Shown here: positions 1 through 9,864 of the stretch, one piece after another | Layout: each line of letters opens with the position of its first letter | How positions within the stretch are numbered: position 1 is the stretch's first letter | Assembly (NCBI GenBank): GCA_900551265.1 | Contig: URVL01000025.1 | Coordinates: 1 to 19,751 of the forward strand | Origin: an uncultured Eubacteriales bacterium | Lineage (GTDB): Bacteria > Bacillota > Clostridia > Oscillospirales > QAMX01 | Length of the DNA: 19,751 nt | Direction of reading: 5' to 3' | The notes under the pieces: model-generated | The model's database searches: none | What the model saw: the letters and a program-made list of their open reading frames with translations, nothing else | What the model was told of the DNA's origin: nothing | Program-made: the position numbers and the translations under genes

Positions 1-77
1 TGCACAATATGATACCGAACGAAGAGCAGTATTACCATCTGCGTATGCGTACGGCAGCCTACGGTCTGATAGAGTAA
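1..77 (+). CDS. Serine hydrolase, beta-lactamase family (3' end only)
   Basis: Only the last 24 codons plus TAA are inside the window; the reading frame enters with a split codon at bases 1-2. The visible residues (HNMIPNEEQYYHLRMRTAAY, then GLIE) closely match the C-termini of the next two proteins, which carry YMHN...EEYHHLRMRATAYGCLE and YMHN...ELYHHHKVRETAYACLGE. By this homology it is the end of a third tandem copy of the same beta-lactamase-fold serine hydrolase. The stop is followed by an AAGGAGG ribosome binding site for the next gene, 11 bases away, so they are one operon. Nothing about its active site can be seen here. Confidence 0.8.
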   Translation, partial: HNMIPNEEQYYHLRMRTAAYGLIE

Positions 78-88
78 GGAGGTATCAC

Positions 89-1288
89 ATGTCTAATTTT
101 AAGCATCTCGACGCACTGCTCCAAAAGTATGTGGACGACGGTCTTCCCGGCTGCGGCTGTATAGTCGCAAAAAAGGGCGAAATCCTGTATGAGAATTATT
201 TTGGCTATTCCGATGTGGAAAACCGTGTCGCGTTGACGCGCAATAACGTTTTCCGGCAGGCCTCCCTGACCAAAGTGGCGATGTATACCACTGCTATGAT
301 TCTCTATGAACAGGGAAAATTTCTCATGACAGATCCGCTTTATGAGTATTTCCCCGAATACCGTCATTCTAAAAAGGTAGTCACCCGTCCGGACGGCGAG
401 GTGGATATCGTGCCCGTCGAGCATCCGATTACGATTAAAAATATCATGAATATGACCTGCGGCCTGCCTTACCAGATGATTATGGGATTTACGCCTGTGC
501 GCCATCCCACGGCGGAGGCCATGGCAAAGGCCATGGAGCCGCTGCGTGCCAAGGGGTATTACACCCTGCGCGAGCAGATCCGCGCCACAGCCGAGGTCCC
601 GCTGGCCTTTGAGCCGGCTACCGCATGGCTTTACGGCTTTGCCAGCGAACTGACCGCCGGACTTTTGGAGGTAATCGGTGGTAAGCCGGCCGAGCTGGTG
701 ATAAAAGAGACGCTTTTTGACCCGCTTGGCATGACCAGTTCGGCCAACTTTACTTTTGACGATTTGGAAAAACGCCTTGTGAAAAATTACTTCCTGGCAA
801 AAGATAAACATCTCGGAGACGAGGGCGCGCTCTACACGGCGCCTGCACATATGGAAGCCGCCATGGTGGGTCCGCTCGGCACGGTACCCGGATTTGCCCG
901 CGTTATCACGAATTGCTGGGATTATACCAAGCTGATGCAGATGCTGGCAAACGGCGGCGTCTATCATGGCGAGCGCATTATGGGCCGCAAGACCATCGAT
1001 CTCATGCGCACGAACACCCTGAGCAGGGAAATGATTGCCCGCGACTTCACCAATTCTTATCTTGCCGGTTACGGCTATGGCTACGGTGTGCGGACCCTGA
1101 TGGATCAATATGCCGGGCATCATAACGGCTCGCTCGGTGCATTCGGTTGGACCGGAGGTTCCGGCACTTGGGCGGAGGCGGACCCGTCCGAGGGGGTATC
1201 CATTGTCTATATGCACAATCTCCAGCCAAACCTGGAGGAATATCATCACCTGCGTATGCGTGCAACGGCCTATGGCTGTCTGGAATGA
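89..1288 (+). CDS. Serine hydrolase, beta-lactamase family (family VIII esterase-like)
   Basis: A 399-residue protein with the penicillin-binding-protein/class C beta-lactamase fold (Pfam Beta-lactamase type). The nucleophile motif S-x-x-K is SLTK at 59-62. The second motif is Y182-G-F rather than the Y-x-N of beta-lactamases; family VIII carboxylesterases such as EstB also lack the Asn. A C-terminal glycine-rich block (HHNGSLGAFGWTGGSGT, 344-360) sits where KTG/HxG lies. The family includes esterases, D-aminopeptidases and DD-peptidases; the exact substrate cannot be read. There is no signal peptide or membrane segment, so it should be cytoplasmic, which argues against a role in cell-wall beta-lactam resistance. 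The ATG at 89 follows AAGGAGG with good spacing. It is the middle member of a tandem triplet. Confidence 0.85.
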   Translation: MSNFKHLDALLQKYVDDGLPGCGCIVAKKGEILYENYFGYSDVENRVALTRNNVFRQASLTKVAMYTTAMILYEQGKFLMTDPLYEYFPEYRHSKKVVTRPDGEVDIVPVEHPITIKNIMNMTCGLPYQMIMGFTPVRHPTAEAMAKAMEPLRAKGYYTLREQIRATAEVPLAFEPATAWLYGFASELTAGLLEVIGGKPAELVIKETLFDPLGMTSSANFTFDDLEKRLVKNYFLAKDKHLGDEGALYTAPAHMEAAMVGPLGTVPGFARVITNCWDYTKLMQMLANGGVYHGERIMGRKTIDLMRTNTLSREMIARDFTNSYLAGYGYGYGVRTLMDQYAGHHNGSLGAFGWTGGSGTWAEADPSEGVSIVYMHNLQPNLEEYHHLRMRATAYGCLE

Positions 1289-1297
1289 GAGGTTACT

Positions 1298-2485
1298 ATG
1301 GCTGATTTTACAAAACTTGACGATTTGCTTCGCGGCTTTGCGGAAAATAGTGTTCCAGGCTGCGCCTGCGCTATTGCAAGGGACGGCAAACTCCTCTACG
1401 AAGGATATTATGGATACGCCGATCTTGCGCAGAAACAGCCGGTCACGCCGGGTTCTCTCTTCCGTCAGGCCTCAATGACCAAGCTTGTCACGTACACAAT
1501 CCTTATGATGCTCTATGAACAGGGAAAGGTCCGCATGGAGCAGCCGCTTTCGGATTTTTTCCCCGAGTGGGCGCATAAGACCAAATATGTACAGGGCACA
1601 GACGGTTCTCTGCGCGAAGAACCCCTCTCGCGTCCCATTACCGTCGCCGACGCAACGATCATGTCCTGTGGCCTGCCCTACTGTTTTGCTCCTGCCGCCG
1701 CAGACTGCCAGAATCCCGTACTGCTTGCCATGAGCCGCGCTATGGAACCCGTCTGGGCAAAAGGCCATTACCGCGTGCGGGAAGCTATCCGTGCCATTGC
1801 GCCGGTTCCCGTCGCGTTCGACCCCGGCACACATTGGATGTACGGCTTCGGCAGCGAGCTCATCGGCGGCGTGGTGGAATCCCTCACCGGTATGCCGCTA
1901 TACCTTGCCATGCGGCGTTATATCTTCGAACCGCTCGGCATGCGGGATACCGACACCTTGTTCCGCGACGATCTGGAGTCCCGTCTGGTACGGGCCTACC
2001 GCATCACGGACGAGGGCTTTCAGCCCTTCCCCGATTCGTTTGATCGTTCTCAGCGCCCGGGGGAGGAAAACGAAGACGGCAAACCTTCCGTTATGACCAA
2101 CGTACGGGATTTTTCCCGGCTTCTGCAAATGTGGGCGTGCGGCGGTGTCTATGAGGGAAGCCGCCTCATGCGGGAAGACACGCTTGCTCTGATGCGCACA
2201 AACCAACTCTCCGATGCGGCGCTCGCCGAGTTTCAGACGGAAAACGGCGGCTACAACGCAGGATATGGCTACGGTTACGGCGTACGCACCTTAATGGGAC
2301 GCTGCCCCGGCGAGGCGTGCGGACATATGGGGTCCTTTGGATGGACCGGCGGACTCGGCACCTGGTGCGAGGCGGATCCCGTAAGCCATGTTTCCATTGT
2401 CTATATGCATAACATGTCCCCCAACCAGGAACTATATCACCACCACAAGGTAAGAGAAACGGCCTATGCCTGTCTGGGGGAATAA
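1298..2485 (+). CDS. Serine hydrolase, beta-lactamase family, paralogue of the preceding gene
   Basis: A 395-residue paralogue of the gene ending at 1288, colinear over its whole length. The active-site motifs keep nearly the same numbering: SMTK at 59-62, Y182-G-F, and the C-terminal CGHMGSFGWTGGLGTW block around 341-355. The stretch GYGYGYGVRTLM before that block is shared by both copies and looks like a family hallmark. The two differ most in the 235-265 region, which lines the substrate side in this fold, so they may have different substrates (inference). No signal peptide. The GAGAGG ribosome binding site overlaps the TGA of the previous gene, with only 9 bases between genes, so translation is probably coupled. 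Confidence 0.85.
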   Translation: MADFTKLDDLLRGFAENSVPGCACAIARDGKLLYEGYYGYADLAQKQPVTPGSLFRQASMTKLVTYTILMMLYEQGKVRMEQPLSDFFPEWAHKTKYVQGTDGSLREEPLSRPITVADATIMSCGLPYCFAPAAADCQNPVLLAMSRAMEPVWAKGHYRVREAIRAIAPVPVAFDPGTHWMYGFGSELIGGVVESLTGMPLYLAMRRYIFEPLGMRDTDTLFRDDLESRLVRAYRITDEGFQPFPDSFDRSQRPGEENEDGKPSVMTNVRDFSRLLQMWACGGVYEGSRLMREDTLALMRTNQLSDAALAEFQTENGGYNAGYGYGYGVRTLMGRCPGEACGHMGSFGWTGGLGTWCEADPVSHVSIVYMHNMSPNQELYHHHKVRETAYACLGE

Positions 2486-2502
2486 GAAAGGAGCTGTGCA
2501 GT

Positions 2503-4493
<1,991 letters not shown>

Positions 4494-4513
4494 GGATTCA
4501 TTTAAAGACAAGA

Positions 4514-4554
4514 AAAAAGCCTCGCAAGGTTGAATTCACCTTGCGAGGCTTTTT
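4514..4554. terminator. Bidirectional intrinsic terminator between convergent operons
   Basis: A perfect 17-bp inverted repeat (AAAAAGCCTCGCAAGGT at 4514-4530 and its complement at 4538-4554) with a 7-base loop. The A-tract on one arm and T-tract on the other make it work on both strands. It separates the plus-strand hydrolase operon from the minus-strand MATE gene. Confidence 0.95.
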
Positions 4555-4572
4555 AACAGGATTATGCTTCCA

Positions 4573-5934
4573 CTACACGCGGCGCATCCACTTACGGCTC
4601 TTGACACGCCACAGACACACAATCGACTTAATCGCCCAGTCGAGCTTTAACGCTATGTAAATGACAAACGGATCCGTATGCAGCACAAGACCGCACAACG
4701 CGCCGACCGGAATGGATACAATCCACAAAAACGCAGCGTCCGCAAACATACAAAACTTCGTATCTCCGCCGCCGCGCAGGATTCCCTTTGTCAGGACGCT
4801 CTGCATGGACTGGAACACTACCATAATCGCCACCGCATACATCAGTTCCCATGCGACCGATCTGGTGACGTCCGTAATGTCGTACATATCAATAATCCAT
4901 GGCGCCAAAGCCAAAATAATGCCGCCTGCTAAAATCCCGATAAACACACTGAGTGTGACCATCGTCACACCCTGACGATAGGTCTTTTCACGGTCTCCCT
5001 CTCCAAGCGTATTGCCCGTAATGGTGGAAGACGCCTGGCCAAGGCCCTGCGTGAACACCGTGCTTAAGCGTACAATCGTGGATATAATTGCGTTTGCAGC
5101 GACAAACTCCGTGCTGATATGCCCAATAATAATAGATACCATGGAATTGCCGATGGCAAGCAGGCCGTCCGAACAGATAACGGGAAAACTATACTTCAAA
5201 TAGCGGTTGACAACGTCGCCGCAGGGACGGAACAAATCGCGAATACGGTATCCTATTTCCTTCTCAACAACCAGGAAGTATCCGCCAATAATCAGGACCT
5301 CTACCACACGGGCACATACGGTTCCAAGCGCCGCACCCGCAATCTGCATTTCCGGGAAACCCAGTTTACCAAAAATAAAGATGTAATTACATCCGATATT
5401 CACAAAAAAGCTGATAATCGACGTAATCAGCGGTACCGTCACTTTACGCATGGAACGTAAAATCATGGTGAGCGTCAGGGATATGCCTAGCAGAAAATAC
5501 TGCGGGATACTCCAACGAAAATAGATGGCGCCCTTTTCAATTACCGCAGGATCATCCGTAAAAATTGCCATAATCTCTGCCGGAAAGAAAATTGTCACCA
5601 CTGTAAAAACAGCGACAATTCCCAAACAGATTCGCAGCATAATCGTCACAGTTTTTCGGATTGAGTCACGATCTCCCGCGCCCCAAAACTGTGCCGTCAA
5701 CACGGCGGCGCCGCCGCCCATACCCATACACAGAATATGAAAAATATTGATAAAGTCATTGGCAAGAGACGATCCGGAAATCTGTGTCTCGCCATAGCTG
5801 CCCAGCATAACGGTATCCATGATGCTGACGCCGATGGTAATCATATTCTGCGCCACAATCGGAAGCGCAAGGAACAAAATGGTCTTATAAAAATGTTTGT
5901 CCTTTACAAAAAGCCTATCGACTAAAGCGTTCAA
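4573..5934 (-). CDS. MATE family multidrug efflux transporter
   Basis: A 453-residue polytopic membrane protein of the MATE (NorM/DinF-like) family, with about twelve hydrophobic helices. It begins ILFLALPIVAQNMITIGVSI and has MLGSYGETQISGSSLAND, typical of the first two MATE helices, and a second-half repeat GLGQASSTITGNTLGEGD matching the MATE G-Q-x-x-x-x-x-G-x-x-G block. MATE proteins export cationic drugs or metabolites using Na+ or H+ gradients. The start must be TTG at 5934: an in-frame TGA lies three codons upstream, and AAAGGA sits 12 bases before the TTG. It overlaps the 3' end of the MarR gene by 20 bases, so the two are co-transcribed and probably translationally coupled. It ends in TAG. 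Confidence 0.92.
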   Translation of the reverse strand: MNALVDRLFVKDKHFYKTILFLALPIVAQNMITIGVSIMDTVMLGSYGETQISGSSLANDFINIFHILCMGMGGGAAVLTAQFWGAGDRDSIRKTVTIMLRICLGIVAVFTVVTIFFPAEIMAIFTDDPAVIEKGAIYFRWSIPQYFLLGISLTLTMILRSMRKVTVPLITSIISFFVNIGCNYIFIFGKLGFPEMQIAGAALGTVCARVVEVLIIGGYFLVVEKEIGYRIRDLFRPCGDVVNRYLKYSFPVICSDGLLAIGNSMVSIIIGHISTEFVAANAIISTIVRLSTVFTQGLGQASSTITGNTLGEGDREKTYRQGVTMVTLSVFIGILAGGIILALAPWIIDMYDITDVTRSVAWELMYAVAIMVVFQSMQSVLTKGILRGGGDTKFCMFADAAFLWIVSIPVGALCGLVLHTDPFVIYIALKLDWAIKSIVCLWRVKSRKWMRRV

Positions 5935-6331
5935 TGTTTTGTTTCATCCTTTCCAGGTAGTTCTGAAATGACGTGGCCTCTTCGGGTGAAAAACCGTCCA
6001 AAAGCATCTCGCTGAGAGTTTCGTCCAGTTCGTCCAAAACAGCAATCTGCGCACGGCCCTTCTCCGTCAGACACACACGGATCGCACGGCGGTCCTGTGG
6101 AACAGAATGCCTTTCAATCAGCCCGTCCTTCTCCATGACATTTAGCAGACTGACCGTCGTAGCCGGCGTAATGTCACAATACCGGCTAATTTCCACCTGG
6201 ATACAATCGCCATATTCCTCAAGGGTACGTAAAACCTTGGTATGTCCCGACTTAATGCCGCGTGCGCTGTAGGTCTCTCTCGTAAAATTTAGATGGCGCA
6301 TGGCTACGCCAATAAAATATCGTTGAAACAA
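5915..6331 (-). CDS. MarR family transcriptional repressor
   Basis: A 138-residue winged-helix protein. The recognition helix region (QVEISRYCDITPATTVSLLN, about 45-64), the linker EKDGLIERH, and the wing D80-R-R...LTEKG are classic MarR features. The start is put at TTG 6331, because GGGAGGGAGG lies just upstream and MFQRYFIGVAMRHLNFTRE begins a normal MarR N-terminus. An upstream in-frame ATG at 6427 would run through the promoter and operator, adding 32 atypical residues. It precedes the MATE gene with a 20-base overlap, the usual arrangement of a repressor controlling its exporter and itself. Ligands of the pump probably release the repressor (inference from the family). Confidence 0.88.
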   Translation of the reverse strand: MFQRYFIGVAMRHLNFTRETYSARGIKSGHTKVLRTLEEYGDCIQVEISRYCDITPATTVSLLNVMEKDGLIERHSVPQDRRAIRVCLTEKGRAQIAVLDELDETLSEMLLDGFSPEEATSFQNYLERMKQNIERFSR

Positions 6332-6385
6332 AATGCCTCCCTCCCCTCTATTGTATCGTCTGTATCGTCGCAAAAAATACGACTC

Positions 6386-6426
6386 CTTATAATTAGATAT
6401 CTTATTATAAGAACTGACAAATGTCA
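6386..6426. promoter_or_regulatory. Probable MarR operators overlapping the -10 and -35 boxes
   Basis: A 26-bp dyad at 6386-6411 (outer arms CTTATAAT and ATTATAAG, inner core AGATATCT) has one mismatched pair out of thirteen and covers the -10 box. A second dyad, TGACA-AA-TGTCA at 6415-6426, covers the -35. MarR dimers bind such near-perfect palindromes, so autorepression is the likely role; which dyad is the true operator cannot be told from sequence alone. Confidence 0.7.
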
Positions 6427-6427
6427 A
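6399..6427 (-). promoter_or_regulatory. marR-MATE promoter
   Basis: On the minus strand a perfect -35 TTGACA (plus positions 6422-6427) is followed, after exactly 17 bp, by -10 TAAGAT (6399-6404). Transcription would start near 6391, about 60 bases before the TTG start of marR. Confidence 0.75.
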
Positions 6428-6478
6428 GCGGTTGTCGTATTTTTGGCGATAATATCAAAAAAACCTCCGTTTTTAAGA

Positions 6479-6515
6479 AAAAAGGCCAGAAACAAAGAAC
6501 GTTTCTGGCCTTTTT
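6479..6515. terminator. Intrinsic terminator after the two-component operon
   Basis: A perfect 15-bp inverted repeat (AAAAAGGCCAGAAAC at 6479-6493 and its complement at 6501-6515) with a 7-base loop. It lies 18 bases beyond the final TGA of the kinase frame on the minus strand and isolates that operon from the marR promoter. Confidence 0.92.
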
Positions 6516-6533
6516 CCCAATATAAAGCAATTG

Positions 6534-8480
6534 TCAGTGTGACGCCTGTTTTTCAATAGACACCGTCACATCAGACCCGGGCTCTGCTTCCGGGTCCAGC
6601 CGCTCCGGTTCTGCATACACCGGGAAACGCAGGATTACCTTAAAAAGATCCCCGTCGAGCTGAATGTCAAAAACACCGCCCTGAAGCTCCGTCAGACTCT
6701 TCGCTATGGAAATACCAAGCCCGCTGCCCTAGCTGCCGCGCGACGAATCGCCGCGGATAAACCGCTCCATCAACGCCTCTGCCGAAATATTCAGTTCACT
6801 GGCAGAGATATTTTTAGCAGTGATTTCAACCATACCGCCATGCACCGTAATATCAAAATAGGCCCGTGTTCCCGGCATGGCATATTTACAGATGTTTTGC
6901 AAAATATTGTCGAATACGCGCCATAAGAGCCGGCCGTCTGCATGAATATATGCGCCTGTCTCCGGTGCGCCGACCACCGCCGTGATGCGGCTTTTCTCAA
7001 GCCGCTCGCCATACTCGCCAAGGGACTGGTTTAACAGTTCTACGACATCGGTGCGCTCTGCATTTACGGCAATCACACCCGCCGACGCCTTGGACGCCTC
7101 AATGATATCCTCTGTCTATTTCTTGAGTTTTGCCGATTGGCGCTCCAGCACCTCAATATATGCCGCAGCCTTTGTTTCCTCCAAATTTTCCTTTTTCAAA
7201 AGGTCAATATAATTAATAATGGAAGTCAAAGGCGTCTTAATATCATGGCTGACATTTGTAATCAGCTCCGTTTTAAATCGTTCGCTCTTCATACGCTCAT
7301 TGACAGCCTTTGTAATGCCCTCATTGATCCGGTTTAAGTCTTCCCCGTGCTTTTTGAAATCATAGTAAAGGTTTTCCGTTTTGATTTTGTGATCAAGATC
7401 TCCGTTTGCCAGCGCCTCGCCGCCCTTTTGCAGCGTTTTCATCTGGATCGTAATAATACACAAAAGCGCCAACACGCCCAAGTCAAGCGTCATAAAGATC
7501 AGGAATCCCATAAAACTGCCTTGCCCACTTAACAAGAGCACCGCAACCATGTTAACGAGGACAAAAATACAGTACGCGATGACCACGCGCCACGTCAGAG
7601 AAATTCCGAGCACAATCTTACGGATGAATCGGAAGATCATGCGGAAAAACCGATAAATCACGGTATTGCGCCACCACTTCCCGACCTTTAAACGTGCCGC
7701 CAGTGTCATACAAAATGCATAGACCAGAATCGCATAAAATAAGATAGAGAGCGAAACCGCCACAATTCGAACGATTGCCGTGCTGTAAATCGCGTCGGAA
7801 ACGGCTGCGCCCCAGATACACCCGACACAGATCAAAATTGCCAAATACAGATCAAATGGGATTTTATCCTGACGGATCAACTCGCACCGTTCCGTACCGG
7901 GCCGATGTCCTGCCGAGCACATCAAAAACACAAACAATGCAAAGGAGACGATCAGCATCGTGACCCCTGCAACGATGGCCGTATAGCGAATGCCATATAA
8001 AAACCCGACAAACTGCTCCAGGGAGTAAAAGGCGTCCACGGGCTGGAGCGGCGTACGGAGGTAAGCGTCCAACACAATTTCACGCTGCTCCGATTCGCCG
8101 GTGTCTGCGTCCTCATACAAATACGTATCTAAAAAATAACCGGAAAGTACCTTTTCGGCAGAGGCATCTCCTCTCGTGTCCTCAAAGACAGTTCCGTAAT
8201 CGTCCCGGATAACAAAGAAATAATTTCCGTCCGCTATTTCCTCCAAATATGTTTCAAAATAACCACTGCGATAATAGGCCTCCGTATAAGATACCTCTCG
8301 AATGACGCTGTCCTGACAGATCCAGCTCTCATAAAAATCCGGTTCTTTGTAGTACCAATTATCTTCCGCCGCAATTAACACCGTAACGGCGCAGCCAATC
8401 ACACCTGCCGTCAGGATTACCAGCAAAAAGAACGCCGTAATTCGCGCCCACAACGCCTGCGTCAGTTTTATCCTGCCCAT
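6534..8480 (-). pseudogene. Sensor histidine kinase interrupted by two in-frame TAG codons
   Basis: One continuous frame of 648 codons encodes a full histidine kinase, except that codons 455 (bases 7116-7118) and 584 (6729-6731) are TAG. Codons 1-454 hold a first membrane helix (about 13-37), an outside domain, a block of about six further helices (165-345), a HAMP-like linker and the phosphoacceptor helix with H412 in NVSHDIKTPLTS. Codons 456-583 hold the second dimerisation helix and the ATP-domain N-box (FDNILQNICKYA). Codons 585-648 hold GSGLGIS (G-box) and the C-terminus, ending in TGA. In relatives the first site usually reads KKLTED and the second has Glu before GSGLG, so each TAG is one base from an expected codon. 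There are no frameshifts. The start has GGAGG 8 bases upstream and lies three bases after the response regulator stop. Probably a recent pseudogene; readthrough, split function or sequence error remain possible. Confidence 0.85.
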
Positions 8481-8483
8481 AAG

Positions 8484-9170
8484 CTAAACCTCCAGCTTAT
8501 ACCCTTGCCCCCAAACCACTTTCAAATAGCGTGGTTCTGAAGGATTGATTTCCAGTTTTTCCCGAAGGTGGCGGATATGAACCGCAATAGTGCCCTCCGC
8601 ACCCAGCGGCGTATCATGCCAAACTTCCCGGTAAATCTGTGAAGACGAGTAGACTTTGTTGGGGTTTTCCAGAAAAAGCTTTAAAATATCGTATTCTGTC
8701 GGCGTCAGCATGACAGGCTCGCCGTCCAAAGTAACCGACTTGCTCTTATCATCCATCTCAATACCACCGGCACGGAGAACGTCCTCCCGTTTCGGCAGGC
8801 CGCCAAGCTGCGTATACCGGCGCAGCTGTGCGCGCACACGCGCAATCACCTCCAGCGGATTAAACGGCTTCGTGATATAGTCGTCGGCGCCGACGGTCAG
8901 CCCCAGGATCTTGTCCATGTCTTCACTTTTGGCGGTCAACAGAATCACCGGGATATTATATGCCTCTCGCAACTTCGTAGTCGTCGCCATACCGTCAAGA
9001 CCCGGCATCATAATATCCATCAAAACAAGGTGCACCTCATTTTGACGGAGTATATCAAGCGCGGCCTGACCATTTTCAGCCTGCAAAACATGATAGCCCT
9101 CCGCGGTGAGATAGATTTGCAGAGCATTTCGAATATCTTTCTCGTCGTCACAAACCAGAATGTTGTACAT
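8484..9170 (-). CDS. OmpR/PhoB family response regulator
   Basis: A 228-residue regulator. The receiver domain (1-120) has the acidic pocket D8-D9, phosphoacceptor D52 in LVLMDIMMPG, T79 and K101 in DDYITKPF. A winged-helix DNA-binding domain follows (about 130-228; LTPTEYDILKLFLENPNKV, and a C-terminal VWGQGYKLEV). All catalytic residues are present, so the protein should be functional even though its partner kinase gene is broken. ATG at 9170 follows GGAGG at 8-base spacing. It ends in TAG, three bases before the kinase ATG and in the same reading frame. The direct repeats upstream suggest autoregulation. The target genes are not evident. Confidence 0.93.
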   Translation of the reverse strand: MYNILVCDDEKDIRNALQIYLTAEGYHVLQAENGQAALDILRQNEVHLVLMDIMMPGLDGMATTTKLREAYNIPVILLTAKSEDMDKILGLTVGADDYITKPFNPLEVIARVRAQLRRYTQLGGLPKREDVLRAGGIEMDDKSKSVTLDGEPVMLTPTEYDILKLFLENPNKVYSSSQIYREVWHDTPLGAEGTIAVHIRHLREKLEINPSEPRYLKVVWGQGYKLEV

Positions 9171-9189
9171 GTTCCCAACCTCCGTCTTT

Positions 9190-9256
9190 AGTATAGCTGG
9201 AATTCGTTTAAGAAAAAAGCCGGATAACCCTTAAGGTTTCCTTAATAAGCCGGATA
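9190..9256 (-). promoter_or_regulatory. Response regulator promoter with 11-bp-period direct repeats
   Basis: On the minus strand a -10 TATACT (plus 9190-9195) has no good -35; a T-run stands there instead. Upstream lie two TTAAGG copies (plus-strand CCTTAA at 9229-9234 and 9240-9245) spaced exactly 11 bp, the usual geometry of OmpR/PhoB dimer sites, roughly 45-62 bases before the start point. A longer direct repeat, AAGCCGGATA, flanks them at 9217-9226 and 9247-9256. An activator-dependent, autoregulated promoter is the likely reading. The same stretch can fold as an imperfect hairpin followed by a T-run, so it may also weakly terminate the upstream acetyltransferase transcript. Confidence 0.55.
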
Positions 9257-9285
9257 CAAATCTCCGACCGTGCGTTGCCGGAGCG

Positions 9286-9708
9286 TCACGGCAAACGCAG
9301 CACCATATTTACTTCATGAATGTCCTCTTCCTCCACTACGTCCGTCTCCACGAAGCCCACACGTTCGTAAAGCCGCCGTGCTGCATGATTTCCCCAAATA
9401 TACGTTGTCCAAAGCACCCGCATTTCATAATCCCGGTAGAGCAAACGGATCAGTGCAGTTAAAAACAGATATCCCCTGCCCCTACCCTGATATTTGCGGT
9501 CAACGATGTACTCCCACAAAAAGTATTCCTTGTGCGCAAAACGCCTCAGCATGGCAAACCCAAAGCAAACGCCGTCCTCAAGCGCATAGAAACCAAACGT
9601 GTCGTTTCGCAAAAGGTTTTTCTGAATCATTTCCGGCGTGGCAACAAAGGTTTTCTGATCCTCGGCAAGCGCTAATGCAGAATAGGTCTTAGTAGGTACG
9701 ATTTCCAT
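9286..9708 (-). CDS. GNAT family N-acetyltransferase
   Basis: A 140-residue protein of the GCN5-related family, which transfers an acetyl group from acetyl-CoA to an amine. The acetyl-CoA pyrophosphate loop is seen as YIVDRKYQGRGRG (about 67-79, with Q74-G-R-G-R-G), followed by the helix LFLTALIRLLY. Motif B is N107-HAARRLYERVGF, the usual N-x-x-A-x-x-L-Y-x-x-x-G-F. The length is typical for a single-domain GNAT. The start at 9708 is chosen because GGAGAGGA lies 7 bases upstream; a 29-codon upstream extension would run through the promoter. The substrate is unknown: polyamine, amino acid, antibiotic and protein acetyltransferases share these motifs. It stands alone upstream of the response regulator gene. 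Confidence 0.85.
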   Translation of the reverse strand: MEIVPTKTYSALALAEDQKTFVATPEMIQKNLLRNDTFGFYALEDGVCFGFAMLRRFAHKEYFLWEYIVDRKYQGRGRGYLFLTALIRLLYRDYEMRVLWTTYIWGNHAARRLYERVGFVETDVVEEEDIHEVNMVLRLP

Positions 9709-9739
9709 ATTTCTATCCTCTCCATTTACGGTCGTTACC

Positions 9740-9748
9740 ATTATAGCA
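9740..9748 (-). promoter_or_regulatory. Extended -10 promoter of the acetyltransferase gene
   Basis: The minus strand reads TGC-TATAAT (plus-strand ATTATA at 9740-9745 and GCA at 9746-9748), a perfect -10 with the TGn extension. No recognisable -35 stands 17 bp upstream, as is common for extended -10 promoters. The start of transcription would be about 25 bases before the ATG. Confidence 0.6.
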
Positions 9749-9800
9749 GAAAGCCAAATGTCCCGCCAGCACTCTGAGACGTGACGCATACGCATATACG

Positions 9801-9835
9801 AAAAAACCGGCCGCGCAACAAGTTTGCGCGGCCGG
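9801..9835 (-). terminator. Intrinsic terminator of the pyruvate:ferredoxin oxidoreductase gene
   Basis: A 12-bp GC-rich stem (CCGGCCGCGCAA at 9807-9818, complement at 9824-9835) with a 5-base loop. On the minus strand it is followed by TTTTTT. It lies 29 bases past the TAA of the oxidoreductase gene. Confidence 0.93.
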
Positions 9836-9864
9836 CGATTGCCTTTTCAGGCTATTTCCATATC

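Noticed and set aside
59..1249. A minus-strand frame of 396 codons opposite the first complete serine hydrolase.
   Set aside because: It is antisense to a gene with clear catalytic motifs, and has no recognisable domain or convincing ribosome binding site of its own.
89..2485. The tandem serine hydrolases as beta-lactam resistance genes.
   Set aside because: They have no signal peptide and lack the Y-x-N motif of beta-lactamases, so a cytoplasmic esterase or peptidase fits better.
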